Shown here: piece by piece, positions 49,290 to 60,438 of the stretch
Layout: each line of letters starts with the position of its first letter
How positions within the stretch are numbered: the first letter of the stretch is position 1
Origin: Citrus sinensis
Taxonomy: Eukaryota > Streptophyta > Magnoliopsida > Sapindales > Rutaceae
Reading direction: 5' to 3'
Assembly: GCF_022201045.2 (NCBI RefSeq)
Contig: NC_068564.1
Location: 1,302,001 to 1,366,000 of the forward strand
Length of the DNA stretch: 64,000 bases
Position numbers and translations under genes: made by a program
Notes under the pieces: model-generated
The model's input: only the letters and a program-made list of their open reading frames with translations
Told to the model about the DNA's origin: nothing
The model's database searches: none

Positions 49290-51982
49290 TTACATCAGAC
49301 GGATGGAAGACGGGCAAGAAATAGCGGCAGCCTTTTGAGCACGCTGCGCTTCACACCTATACAGCTCCTTCATTTCTTTTTTAGCTTGCCGAGCTTCACG
49401 CCGTCCCTCCTTCACTGCAGCCTGCATGCAGTACATGTCCTTATCAAATTACATTTAAGTGTACATAGATAAACAACATAAACCTAAGACAATATTTGAA
49501 ATTTTGCAAGCATCTGGAAACAAGCAAGGAGACTGTCCACAAATAATAACGCATACTAATATGTCGCAAACGCACAAAAATATACAGAGAAATCTGGAGT
49601 AACACACAAATACCTTCCGTTCTCTCTTCTCCTCTTTTGATTCTTGGCCATGCTGCTTCCTCTTCTGCTGTTCAGTTTTTGGGGCACCTGCAGACTTCAC
49701 CTTTTCCGTAGCAGCTTTCTGTCTAAGAGGCAGAAAGTCCACAGGCAGCTTCTCCTTCCCTCGAAGGGATATGACATGATTGGGAGCATTTAAGGCTCCA
49801 GAGATGGTTTCAGCCAACTTTTTCTTTCTTGCTAACCCCGGAGCTACAATTTTCGCTGGATGGTTATCAAGGTTTGAATACGTAGAAATGATAGTCTCAC
49901 AATCCCACTTTTCTGACTCATCACTACTTTCCTGCACAATAGCTACCTCTTCATCTTCCTTTTCATTTTCATACTTCTCAGCATATTCCACACAACGACG
50001 AATAATATCAGGTGCTGGAACTTTATAATCGTCATCAATTTGCAATTCATCTGTTACACGGTCATCAAGGACAAGCTTGAGTTTATCTGCAAGAGATTCA
50101 TCTTCTTCAGCTATGTCACCATCATAATCATCCTCACTATCAGTGCCATATTCTTGACATTCAAGCTGTAACAAACAAAGCAGTGTAAAATATTAAAGAA
50201 TATTAATGTAGACCATGCTACAAAAAAAGACACGATCCATTAAAAAAAAAAAAATATATATATATATATATAGTGTGGTTGAATTGTTGTCCAAAAATTG
50301 CTTAAAGCTTTGGGGTTGATTGTGAAAGACAAACATAAACCAGGAAGACGACTTAAGAGTAATAAATTACTCAATGCATGAGAGATGCAATAATAAAAAT
50401 TAGAATCCATAAGAACTGGTAAATGCTCATAAAGTTTGCCTAAGCTTTGGAGTTGATTGTGAAAGACAAACATAAACCAGAAAGATGACTTGGAGTAATA
50501 AATTATTCAATGCATGAGAGATGCAATAACAAACATTAGAAATCCACAGGACCTAGTAAATGCTCATATACAATGTTCTATCATAAGACCTCAATTATGA
50601 TGTTATTAAATTCAAATTTTTTGACTAAAATGAGTTCTAACATCGGGAAAATTGTACTGCCAGTATGTTTTTGGTTGCACTCAAACTAAACCAACCATTA
50701 ACTTTCAATAATTAGTTCCTTAAAACCAGTCAATGAAGAATCTAAAGTAGAATGCTTCCCTATAACGGATTTGAAAACCATAGCTGTTTAGCCTCCTAGC
50801 AGCAGTACATAAATTGAAATCTTTCTAACCCATAAGCTATTTTCCCTCACTCATGATTCGTAAAATCTCAACATGTCAGAAAGAACAATAATCAGTTATA
50901 AGCTATGCAGAAAACCTGTCTAAATGCATGAATTAATCGGTCATCACTTGGTTGCCTCATTATGAGAACTTAACTATCAAATGAAAAATCCACTCAGAAG
51001 TAAAAACATAAAACAAAAGTAACTCTGGGTAAAGAGTATAACCAAATCAAATTTTTCATCCAGAAGTCGACGCATCCGTGGCTTCTCAGTCACACCTTCA
51101 TCTCTTGCTTCCTCCAAAACACGATTTCCTTCTTGAACTGCATTATGTCCATTGCTCAAAATAAGATATCCATCAGTAGCAGCATCACTCACTTCATCAA
51201 CTACTTTATATTCCTCAGACAAATTCAACTTCTCATCAATGCCTAAATTTATTCCTTCTTCAGTACAATTCGCTTGTAAAATAAAATCCTCTTCCAAATC
51301 TTCAACATCAGAACCAAACCGTGACAAATCGCTATCATCAAGCAATGCCGCCACTTCTGGATCAACTGCTCTCTGAACCTTAACATTAACTGACTTCGAC
51401 GCCACACTATAAATTGACTTCTCATTAGCCTCATTCTCATTTTTCACTTCAGAAATATTAACTCTTGAAGCATCATAAGCCTACAAAGAACATAAATAGT
51501 TAAATAAACAAAATTTGACCTAATCGATAATTAAATTTAACCGAACAAAATTTTTTTAAAAAATATCAAACCTTGATATCATGCGGGAGCTGATAGAGCC
51601 TGGACTTGGGGTTTTCATAAAAAGCAGACCCACCACCATTATTTTTAATTTCCCTTAAATGAGTTAGATAGTTATAGCCATCATCAGGAAACCCTAGCTC
51701 CAGAATTTCTTTCCTTATACGCTCTGGCAGCTGTGCCGTTCCAGCGGGCCTACTAGTTCCTCCTTCGTCATCATTGTCATCAGGTGCATCAGCAAATATT
51801 GAATTGGAATCATCATAATTGTCCTCTAAGGTGTTGACCGAGTAGGGAGTATTGTCGACTCGGACAAAGACTCGGTCATTGCCTGGTATTGTTTCATCGA
51901 AGATGGGATCCGAGGAATCACGAGCGAGTAATTGAAAGGTCGCTGCTTTTTTCTTGTCGATGAACTTCTTCTTCTTGCCCAT
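49290..51982 (-). CDS. LTV1: LTV1 homologue, 40S ribosome biogenesis factor, 4 exons, 510 aa
   Basis: Exons (minus): 51572-51982, 51043-51480, 49614-50165 and 49290-49421, all phase 0, 510 residues. The start MGKKKKFIDKKKAATFQLLA and the following RDSSDP, RVFVRVDN and LPERIRKEILELGFPDDGYNYLTHL are the diagnostic N-terminal LTV1 region. The protein is acidic in the middle (DDYDGDIAEEDESLADKL). It ends in a basic, Lys/Arg-rich helix (KEGRREARQAKKEMKELYR), as in family members. LTV1 is a non-ribosomal factor that assists assembly and export of pre-40S subunits. Intron 2 (50166-51042) contains a tandem duplication. The gene lies between two direct copies of a 1-kb segment and is convergent with PDV1. 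Confidence 0.95.
50297..50575. repeat. Tandem duplication in LTV1 intron 2, period 137 bp
   Basis: GCTTTGGGGTTGATTGTGAA at 50307 and GCTTTGGAGTTGATTGTGAA at 50444 start two near-identical copies sharing GACAAACATAAACCAG and CAATGCATGAGAGATGCAAT. A TA microsatellite lies just to the left (50255-50272). Confidence 0.88.
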
Positions 51983-52335
51983 TTGTTTTAGAGATGGTTG
52001 AAAGTTAGTGGAGAGTAAAGCAAGTGAGAGACTGAGAGTGATGAGACTAAAACAAGTGCAGAAGGTATTTTTTTATCAGCCTGTGTAAAAACAAAACAAT
52101 TAATTCAATAATATTCCGAAGGATAGAATCCTAAAAGGTACAGCTAACAACCATATAGTGCTGACAAATACAAATAAGGAACAAAACGTAATTCAAGCTC
52201 AGCCATGTAACTTATCTGTAGATTATCCCTAAATTTTTCACACCAAGAAATTTAAATAAAAAAAAAAATGAAAAGACCCCATCACTCGTTTAATTTTGTT
52301 TAGATAATGCCAAATACCTCGTGAAACTCAGAAGT

Positions 52336-53400
52336 CTGGGGGTGGGTAAATCACATTTTGGTTCAGGTTGTTCGGGTTTCGGTTTGGGTTGCAGCCCAAA
52401 AGGGTTGGAGAATATGATCCAATCAGGTTGAAAATGCAAACCCAAACCAAACCGAATTTATTTCGGTTCGGTTTGGCTTGGGTTCACATTTTGGATTAGT
52501 TCCGTTTGAAAATTCGGTTCTCAATTTTGGTTTGGGTTCATTTGGGTTACAACAGTTCCATTTTCCAAAAATTTTCCAGTAACCAGCCAATTATAATTCC
52601 AAAATCTCAAATCCAGGCTAGATCAATGAAGAATAAAACAAATATCAACTACATTCTCAACATTTCAACAAGTCCCGATTGTTTATTTTTCAATTTACAG
52701 TCTCTAGATGTGGTTTTCCATGCCCGACTGAGTTCCAAAATAAAAACAACCAATGCCATTATACAAAAAATACATATGTATTGCATATGATCCCAGAAAA
52801 CATATTGAATTAACAATATCTCCTCTTTCCTATTCATCACCAAATCGCAAACATAACCTTAAGGTCATTACCTTGTGCGGCTGACAACAGCGAACCAGCG
52901 ACGGCAGCAGCTGAATCGAAACTGACAGCAGCTCGAGGAACGGCTAGAAGCTGCAACGCCGGTGCACGCGAACGAAACTGACAGCGGCACACCTGAACGG
53001 AACTGACAGCAGCTCCAAGAACGGCTAGAAGCTGCAACGCCGGTGCACGCGAACGAAACTGACAGCGGCGGCGTCGTGTGGCTGTGTGTGAGTGAGACTC
53101 AATGTGTCTGTGCTCTGTAGTGTGCTGGGCTTGCCGGCTTGGGGTTGTGCGTGGCTGCTGCAGGCAGCGTGGAGCAGAAGAGGAATTTGGGTTTAGGGCT
53201 TTTCTTCTGAATTTTTTTATTCTGCGGTTGTCGTTTGTATATACATTTAATTTTTTTTTTTTAACTGCTAACCCAAGCGGGTTTTCAACCCGAACCGAAA
53301 TAAAAACTTAACGGGCTCTAAATTTGAACTCGTTCAAATTTTAAAGGATAATCCGAACCGAACCGGGCCCGAAATTCAGGTTTAAAAAACTGGTACAGAT
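52336..53400. mobile_element. Probable hAT-like non-autonomous element with a GC-rich core
   Basis: The left part starts near CTGGGGGTGGGTAAATC and is full of GGTTCGGTTTGG words; the right part has the complements (AACCCGAACCGAAA, CCGAACCGAACCGGGCCC). Such subterminal repeats and a GGGGTGGG start are common in plant hAT elements. The core (52870-53190) is far more GC-rich than its surroundings and includes an 81-bp direct repeat at about 52920-53071, with GAACGGCTAGAAGCTGCAAC at 52938 and 53019. No matching right terminus or target duplication was found, and no transposase is encoded. Confidence 0.5.
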
Positions 53401-53881
53401 TTAAACTCGCACACATTGAATGAACATTTAAATTGGTATAGATTTAGAAAACAAGAAGAAATTTAAATCAGAAAATTTTTCTCTCCTCATCTTGTTCAGC
53501 CCCAAGCTTGGAATTATCTATTTTTTTTTTTTTTGGAGATATCTCTTATTCAGCCCCAAGCTTCAAAATTCGGGGATGGGGCGGATTTGGGATCACGGTA
53601 ATCCGAACTCACCCCAGTTAGGAGCCCAACTCAATAGGCTATAGTTAGGCCCAAAATATAACATCACCGTCTTTAAGTTCCACAAGCTCGGCAAGTGAAC
53701 CACTCCTGGAATATACTGGTAATGATCTGTTGTTTCATATTTAATTTTAACACTGTTACCTTCTGTATTTAGTTTTGTACGGCGCCAATTTCTGAAATTT
53801 TCAGTTCAGTTTGTTGAAATTTTTATGGAACTATATTTGGAAACTTGTTTCTCATATTTACTGCTAGATTAACAAGCATGA
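53401..53881. other. Spacer, no gene seen
   Basis: Contains two copies of CAGCCCCAAGCTT (about 53499 and 53551), otherwise unremarkable. Confidence 0.45.
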
Positions 53882-54930
53882 GCTTTAAACCATACGCTGG
53901 ATTCTCCATCATGGGCCCCATGATTGAACAACTTTCTAGCGTAAGTTGGCCCAAGACACCCAAGTCCCGCTGTCAAAATTGTGTATGGTTCCGGTTTCTT
54001 GGTGGGTCATCATCGCACAGGCCCATATTAGATCAACCCATTTTTCGCTGTTCTTTTCTATATTTCATATAGAAAATTAGTAAAATACTGATTAAAAAAA
54101 TTCAGAAAAAATATAAAAATAAAACAATCCCACTCTTTATTGAAACTAGTAGCGTATTGGACTTATAAATTAAAAACATTTTAGCCACCGTAATTACTGC
54201 ACTGTTGAATGGACTAATAAATGATTTTATAAGTTATAAAATTAATTATCAATAGTTGAACGGCACCTCACTGTTAAGCTTAAGATGCCATACAATAGAA
54301 TCGTATTTACATTTAGGTCGAAGATTGGGTTATTTTGTTTGTATATGTGTGATGGTTGCCGATCGAAGTTCGAGTTTATCTACACAGGGGAAAGTCAATT
54401 AGTGAAGCAAAAAAACAAAAACCAAGTCGATAAGCATAAGTTGTGCCGGCCTAGCCTTTCCTTGACATGAGGCTTAATGCCAGCAAAACACGACCAGGTC
54501 AAATTAAATAAATCGGCTTCCAGTACTCCACATTCAACAAAATCCAGCTATGGATTTGTTAATGGCAGCACTTTTGGTTTGGGTAATGCAATAGCAACAG
54601 TCTTAGTTTCTTTTCACATTGTGTAAAAGAAACAACAATTGAAACACTGTAAAGAAGAAGAAGAAGATAAATTGCAAAACCATCGTGAAAGGAATGTCAA
54701 TAAAGTTATTTGATATTTTGGGTGGCAACCAGAACTGATCAAATAGAAAAGCAAAAATTTGAACGCATAATTAGCCCTTAATTTTGCAGCTGTGTGTTAC
54801 TAGAACACTTACTTTGACTTCTTATTGGATGCATGACTTTGTTAATTAACACAGAAAAGATCGATGGACTTAACTTTTGGGAATTAAAGAGACAACAAGA
54901 ACCAACTCGGCAGCATCCATTGTTTTTTTT
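53882..54930 (+). repeat. Direct duplication, right copy (about 1.05 kb)
   Basis: Partner of 47361-48376, in the same orientation. Relative to the left copy it lacks about 29 bp near 54190 and has an extra stretch of about 40 bp near 54320-54370. Substitutions are spread throughout. No gene identified inside. Confidence 0.88.
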
Positions 54931-55899
54931 TCCAACTTTTCTTCTTGCTCCTGTTTCTGTGTAATCCTATGTGGGACATGAAGAGATATTGTGTTTTCGG
55001 TGATCAAAGTTAACCAAAAGTTTTGGTAATTGGTCAAAGTGATCCTTGTTTACATGAGAAAGTGATAGCGCTTCTAAAAGCACCACAATTAAATGGTTTT
55101 TTTTTTTTAATTATTTATAATTCTTGGTTTGAAAAAAATAATAAATTAGATATGAATTATACGAATCAATTTTTTTTAAGAATACATGAATTAATTTTTT
55201 TTATATAATATACTCCCATAACATTGTGGAGAATCAAATCGATAAAACTAAAAATATGCCAACTAACTCAATTAAGGAACTGTTAACATAAATCAAATAT
55301 TTTTAGTTTCACAAGTTTTTAGCTCTGATTTTGTATAATCATTACGAGACAATAATGTTAAAAGTTATTAAATTACATTTGAGAAATATACAATAAAACC
55401 TATCTATAGTTATAATGTTAGGAACAGATAATTTTATTACTATAAAAATATTATAAATCAATAGAGATATGTTTGTGAAATTATTATTTTGACTTAATCA
55501 TTCTTAGTGCAAATAATATAGAGACAAGCATAGTTTAAAAAAAACTAATACATATATTTATGCAGCAACGAGAGTATGCATGTCATCTTAAAAGTCTAAA
55601 TGTTTGCATTTTGTTCAATATATATATATATATATATAGTACACACTTAATTTTACATAGCTATTAAAATTTATCAGTCCTCGGTCCACTAATATTTAAT
55701 ACTTGATTTTAATCCTCTACAAGAATTCCTTATTATACAAAAAGATTCCCAAACCATAATTCCAAATTCATTGGGGCAGAAAGTCAACAGATTTACTCAA
55801 AACAATGATAAATGCAAATGTGACATTGCCATTTCCCAACCTTCAGTCAAAAATTAAAAAAAATAAAAATAAATAAAAATAAACATAAGAATAGAACCT
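54931..55899. other. AT-rich intergenic DNA, no gene seen
   Basis: TA microsatellite at about 55619-55638. No coding signal. Confidence 0.5.
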
Positions 55900-56480
55900 T
55901 AAATTTCAAAAGATCAAGACCGGCGCATTCCCCTTCCGCAACTCCCCTGTCGGTGGGTGAAAAATTACGACCTTTTTCGGCCCTACATCTTTTCCACCGT
56001 GTGATCACACAGCTCATTTTTCAAATTACACTCCTGACCTTCTGATCCATCTCATCCATCTCCACGACCCTTGTGTTGTTTTTTTATTGCCACTCTGATC
56101 ATCAAATTTACACGTATCAAATGATTTGACACATGGCCGCCACATAATGACCGTAACGTGTCCTAACGTTTCCCCGCATTACAATCTGGTACCCATGACC
56201 CATACATTGTTCACGTGGTACCCACCTGATCGTCATCTTTTCAATCGTCAAAATTATTTCTAGCCCTTCATCATTCTCCTAATGGACCCACCAGCCAAAT
56301 TGCCAGAAAGTCTTCTGCTCTTTTTGTATTTCAACGTTTCTGGCATGTGCGATGGGCTCGGGATTTCTAAACTAGATATTGATTCTGTGGGTCCGGCCGG
56401 TGTGAAACTGATCGATTTCATACATTTGACACGTGGGTGATCATGGTGATTAATTTCTTTTGTCAACCTTTTACTTGATT
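55900..56480. promoter_or_regulatory. Promoter-like stretch with two G-boxes but no linked gene
   Basis: This stretch is less AT-rich than its flanks. It carries CACGTG at 56212-56217 and 56430-56435 (the latter within GACACGTGGG, an ABRE-like context), plus ACGTAT near 56111. I found no coding gene on either side within several kb. It may be the promoter of an unrecognised non-coding RNA, or simply a GC-richer relic. Confidence 0.3.
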
Positions 56481-57261
56481 AGATCGTTGAGCGAAAAGGT
56501 AATTATCACCATTAATTAACCATAATTTGTTGTCAACTTTTCATTATTATGCGTTATCGAGTGATATCGGGCCGCACTTCGTTTCTTAGGAGCCCTTAAG
56601 TTTCATGAGGATGAGGGCTGCTAAACTAAAATAATCATGAGTTACTACAAAGCGTTTATCTTTTTTTTTTTTGCCTTTTAAATTACAATAAGTGAAATGA
56701 TACGTGTCATGTTTAACGATTTTTTGTTTTTTTTTTCCTAATGAAAATGTGCGTATAAATCGTTTGTTTATGAGGATGGTGGTACCACATAAAATATAAT
56801 GACATGATACACTTGCTTGCTGAATTATATTCTAGTGCAAACATTTGAACATTTTATAAAATATTGATTTAAATTATATATATATATATATAGTCGTTTA
56901 TCACCTGTGTGCTGAAAAATCTATTGAATTCCTCAAACCTTATTAAGCTTCTTTATCTTGTTGTTTATAAGCTATATCTTGATAAATTACCTGCTTTAAA
57001 GTTTAACTTTGAACTTAGGAATCTAAACAATATAATATTTAAAACTTTTGTAACAGTACTCCTCATCACGTCCAAGGATTTGTCACACTGATCATTAAAC
57101 ACATGCAACTGATATCGGATGTGTAAATTTAATTCATACTTGAGGAGATTCAAACACTAGAACTTTAGGTTTACCCTACTATGATATTATTTAAGTTTGT
57201 CTAATATTAAACGACCGTTGTTTAGGGTCAAAAATCATATTTTAAAAAGTATAAACATATA
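56481..57261. other. AT-rich intergenic DNA, no gene seen
   Basis: TA microsatellite at about 56876-56893; small overlapping frames on both strands at 56909-57153 are featureless. Confidence 0.5.
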
Positions 57262-57425
57262 CCAATAGGCATTTGGTTTAGTGGGAGGGTCTTTGCAGTC
57301 AATATGCGTGAGCGTAAGGGTTCGACTTTTTATAACAGCATTATGGGGGTTAGTTGCAATCCCTCCTCAATTATTTCATAATTACGTAGAGAGCAGAGAC
57401 ACTCTCTATCACAAAATGTGAGTAT
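57262..57425 (+). mobile_element. Possible tRNA-derived SINE (family C)
   Basis: The left part looks like a tRNA gene head: box-A-like TTGGTTTAGTGGGAGGG at about 57273 and box-B-like AGGGTTCGACTT at about 57317, spaced as in Pol III promoters. It differs from families A and B. I could not define an A tail or target duplication, so this is tentative. Confidence 0.45.
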
Positions 57426-57477
57426 AGTAGACACCTCTCGATTAATGAGGGTAAAAAATCTGAGCAAGTCTCAAGAA

Positions 57478-57826
57478 GATTACTATATAAGAGTAGTATA
57501 ATCTGATCATAAATACTAGTTGTACCAATTGTAGCCCAATAATCCTATATATCAGTATTCAATATATCAAACTGTTACTTCTTCTGACAAGTACTCAATA
57601 TTTTTAATTTGTTTCATATATAATAGGGAGATTTTCATTATATTACTGTACAAGAGTATTATATTCTGATCATAAATGCTAGTTGTACCAATTGTAGCGC
57701 AATAGTCCTATATATCATTATTCAATATATCAAACTATTACTTCTTTTGACAAGTAGTCTCTTCTTCAATTTCAATATTTTTAATTCGTTTCATACATAA
57801 TAAGGAGATTTTCATTTTCCCCTCTA
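57478..57826. repeat. Tandem duplication, period 163 bp
   Basis: CTGATCATAAAT(A/G)CTAGTTG occurs at 57503 and 57666, followed in both copies by TACCAATTGTAGC, CCTATATATCA and TTCAATATATCAAACT. Both end near GGAGATTTTCATT. The second copy has a short insertion. Confidence 0.88.
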
Positions 57827-60215
57827 CCGAAATTAATAAATATCATTTATCCCTTATGTTTTCATAATAACCAATAACCCCTCTGACAGTATAATTTTAT
57901 AATATTATCCTTATTTTTATATAAACTATTATTCAAATTTAGTATAAATTAACTATATCATATAAATAGAAATTAAAATAATAAATTTAAGTACTAAAAA
58001 TAAAGGATATATGATTATATATGTTTCAATGTGAATAACAAAATTAATAATAAGACATTTTTCTTGTACTTTTTTATTTTTTAAAAACTTTTTAATAATA
58101 AATATATATATTATATTCTCAAGATAAATTATTAAAAAAATGACCCATTTACCCCTCTTTTCCCTCAATGATTTTTTGTCAATTGAATTTTTGGATGTTA
58201 TAAAAATAGTAGGGGAATAAATAGTTTATATTGATTTCAGTAAAGAAAACAGGCAATCTTCCTATATAATAAAGATGACTTGAATTTAACTAATGCGTAC
58301 GCCTACATGACTAAATCTAAAGATTTTCATCCAAATCTTAATTAAATTTTTTTATTTTTTGTCTATAAAACAAAATCTAAGAATTGATATTATGATGATG
58401 ATGATGATGATGATGGTAAAAAAAGTAGGGATGGGTAGAGATAAAATTGATTTTCTTGACTTCTCATCTCGTCCTAGATTGAACTCGGGTGATTAGTCAA
58501 TGAAAACTGATTATATACCACTCAAACACATCCTTGAGGTGAAAACTCAACTCCCAGCTAAAATAGAGAAACTCCAACACTTAATCTCAAGGATAATGCG
58601 AGGAGACGTCCCTAACTTTCCTTGCCATGTTTATACATACATTCAAACTTTAAACATGATTTTTATTAAAGATAAAAAGTAAAATTTTCTCATGAAAGGG
58701 TGAAAAAGAAAGTTGAAAAAAAGGTGGACATTAATGAAGGCATTGAGAAGTGCAAGCAAAGACAGCAGTACCGGCTGAAAGTGATGTGTTGTGTTGGAAG
58801 CGCGGGGGGACCAAACCAAAGCATCGAGTTAATTAAAACACAGCGAAGCAAAAATCCTTAAAAGTACAGAGCTAAATTCAAAGAAGCAAGCTCAAATCAG
58901 GGGCCTGGGGACTTTACTCTTTATTAGGCTTATCTGTTGTCACAGGTCAATTAATCTGCAAGTTGGTCTGAAATAATCTGAACTGAAATCTCTGCTGATT
59001 GTGAGCTCACTTGTTTGCATGCAGCAACCTAGCTCAGCTTACTAGATTTGTTTTGTGTGTTCTCTCTAGAAAGGCTGCAGATCCAGCCTCCTTTTGCCTC
59101 ATCACCAGCCTCAACGTGCCGCTTTTGTCCCCCACATCCTAAATTTAACTCGATTTTTGGCTCTACCTTTGCTTCTCTTATTGCCCGCAAGTTCATATAA
59201 TTACTGCACTGACTGAAGTACAATAATTTCTTCGGCCGCATAGTTTATTAGGCTATTGTTCCATGCTATTTGTACATCTTTTTTTTGCATTACCGTTGCA
59301 TGTCGAAACTCGGGAGATATATATATATATATATAGCTGGTAAAATCTCTTAAGTGGAAATAACAGCCTGGTGTTTGAAAATAAAATAAGCTAATGTTTT
59401 GTTATAAAAAATCTTTGACAAATATATAGAGACAAATGAAATAATATGTCATCTTATACTTCTTCGTGAAGTAGTGTAATTTTATTGGAAACCCAGTGAT
59501 AAGATTAATTAAGATAAGAGCTTGTTTAATTTGTAATTTCACCAAGTGATGGGAGGAACCGTGTGCCCTCAGGTCTTCCAACATTAATTCTTCGTACACT
59601 GTACTCTGCACAGTGCTACCAGGGCCATAAAAATACTGGGAATTTTAAGAGTTTTTATCATATCACGGCAGTAACTTAAATATATAAGTAGTTTTCTTAT
59701 CGGCTTGTTTTTTGAATGGCCTCCTCTTGTGCATCGGCCAAAGTTCTTTAATAATTCTTTGGCTTTTGCATCAAACGTTTTTGCTGCGGCTTGTAAAGTT
59801 GTTGGTATATAAACCAGGCATCTTGTGTGAACAAGGATTATCTTCTGAGCAATAGCCAGCGTGCAAGCTGCCGCTTGTGGCCCGAAGAGTTTCAATCTTC
59901 TGACCTAACAGCAGTGATATTGTCTTTTTATTTGGGTAATTTTCATCTTTCTTGGAAATAAAACCCCTTTTATATATCCTTAGGGTTCTTGTTTGTTTAA
60001 TTTGTTCTGTTTTTTTCTCTTATTTGGGTTTTGAATATTGCATTAAGTATCTATTGATATTACAACTATAAACATGTCGGACCAATTTTGATCAATGCAA
60101 TGACATTTTTTGCAGCCCGAAAATCGTGTTTTGTTTTCGAAAAATTTAATTGAATATTTTGAAAGTATTTTTTTGGGAAGTACAAAGTTTTTTTTTCCTT
60201 AACACCATGTTTGGC
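57827..60215. other. Intergenic DNA, no convincing gene
   Basis: ATG/GAT microsatellite at about 58391-58416 and TA microsatellite at about 59317-59335. 58700-59250 is less AT-rich than its surroundings but I found no domain or splice-consistent gene in it. Confidence 0.4.
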
Positions 60216-60438
60216 GGTTATATGTTTTTGTCTAGGTGTCATGAGTGGGCCTCAACTGTAAAAGGCACCTTTAAGTCCATACTACAACCCAGACTAATCC
60301 TCGTTCGTACCGAGTCGGCCCATAAGGAGTAAAGTGCTAGCCAAAGTGATGACTCTATTCGAGGGTGAAGCTTAAACTCCTGATCTTTCTTAAAGAGTGA
60401 GAGTGTCGAACTACTTACACTAACCAACTTTGGTTATA
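60216..60438 (-). mobile_element. SINE sharing its 3' part with family A (copy 3, different head)
   Basis: GGTTATA at 60216-60222 and 60432-60438 is a short target duplication. Read on the minus strand, the right half (TTAGTCTGGGTTGTAGTA, GGACTTAAAGGTGCC, ACAGTTGAGGCCC) aligns with the 3' part of the SINEs at 4.66 and 10.82 kb. The left half starts ACCAAAGTTGGTTAGTGTAA and carries AGATCAGGAGTTTAAGC, which does not match their heads. Confidence 0.7.

Noticed and set aside
47361-54930. LTR retrotransposon with 1-kb LTRs
   Set aside because: The repeats lack TG...CA ends and no primer-binding or polypurine site is visible. The interior is an intron-containing LTV1 gene plus unrelated DNA.
56260-56466. 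68-codon minus-strand frame
   Set aside because: No family motif, and it lies across the G-box region; probably chance.
58391-58416. Repeated TGATGA as snoRNA C boxes
   Set aside because: It is a simple ATG/GAT microsatellite with no D box or guide arrangement.
59402-59895. Two minus-strand open frames (69 and 103 codons) with fairly protein-like composition
   Set aside because: The longer one starts with TTG rather than ATG, no domain is recognisable and no splice-consistent extension was found.
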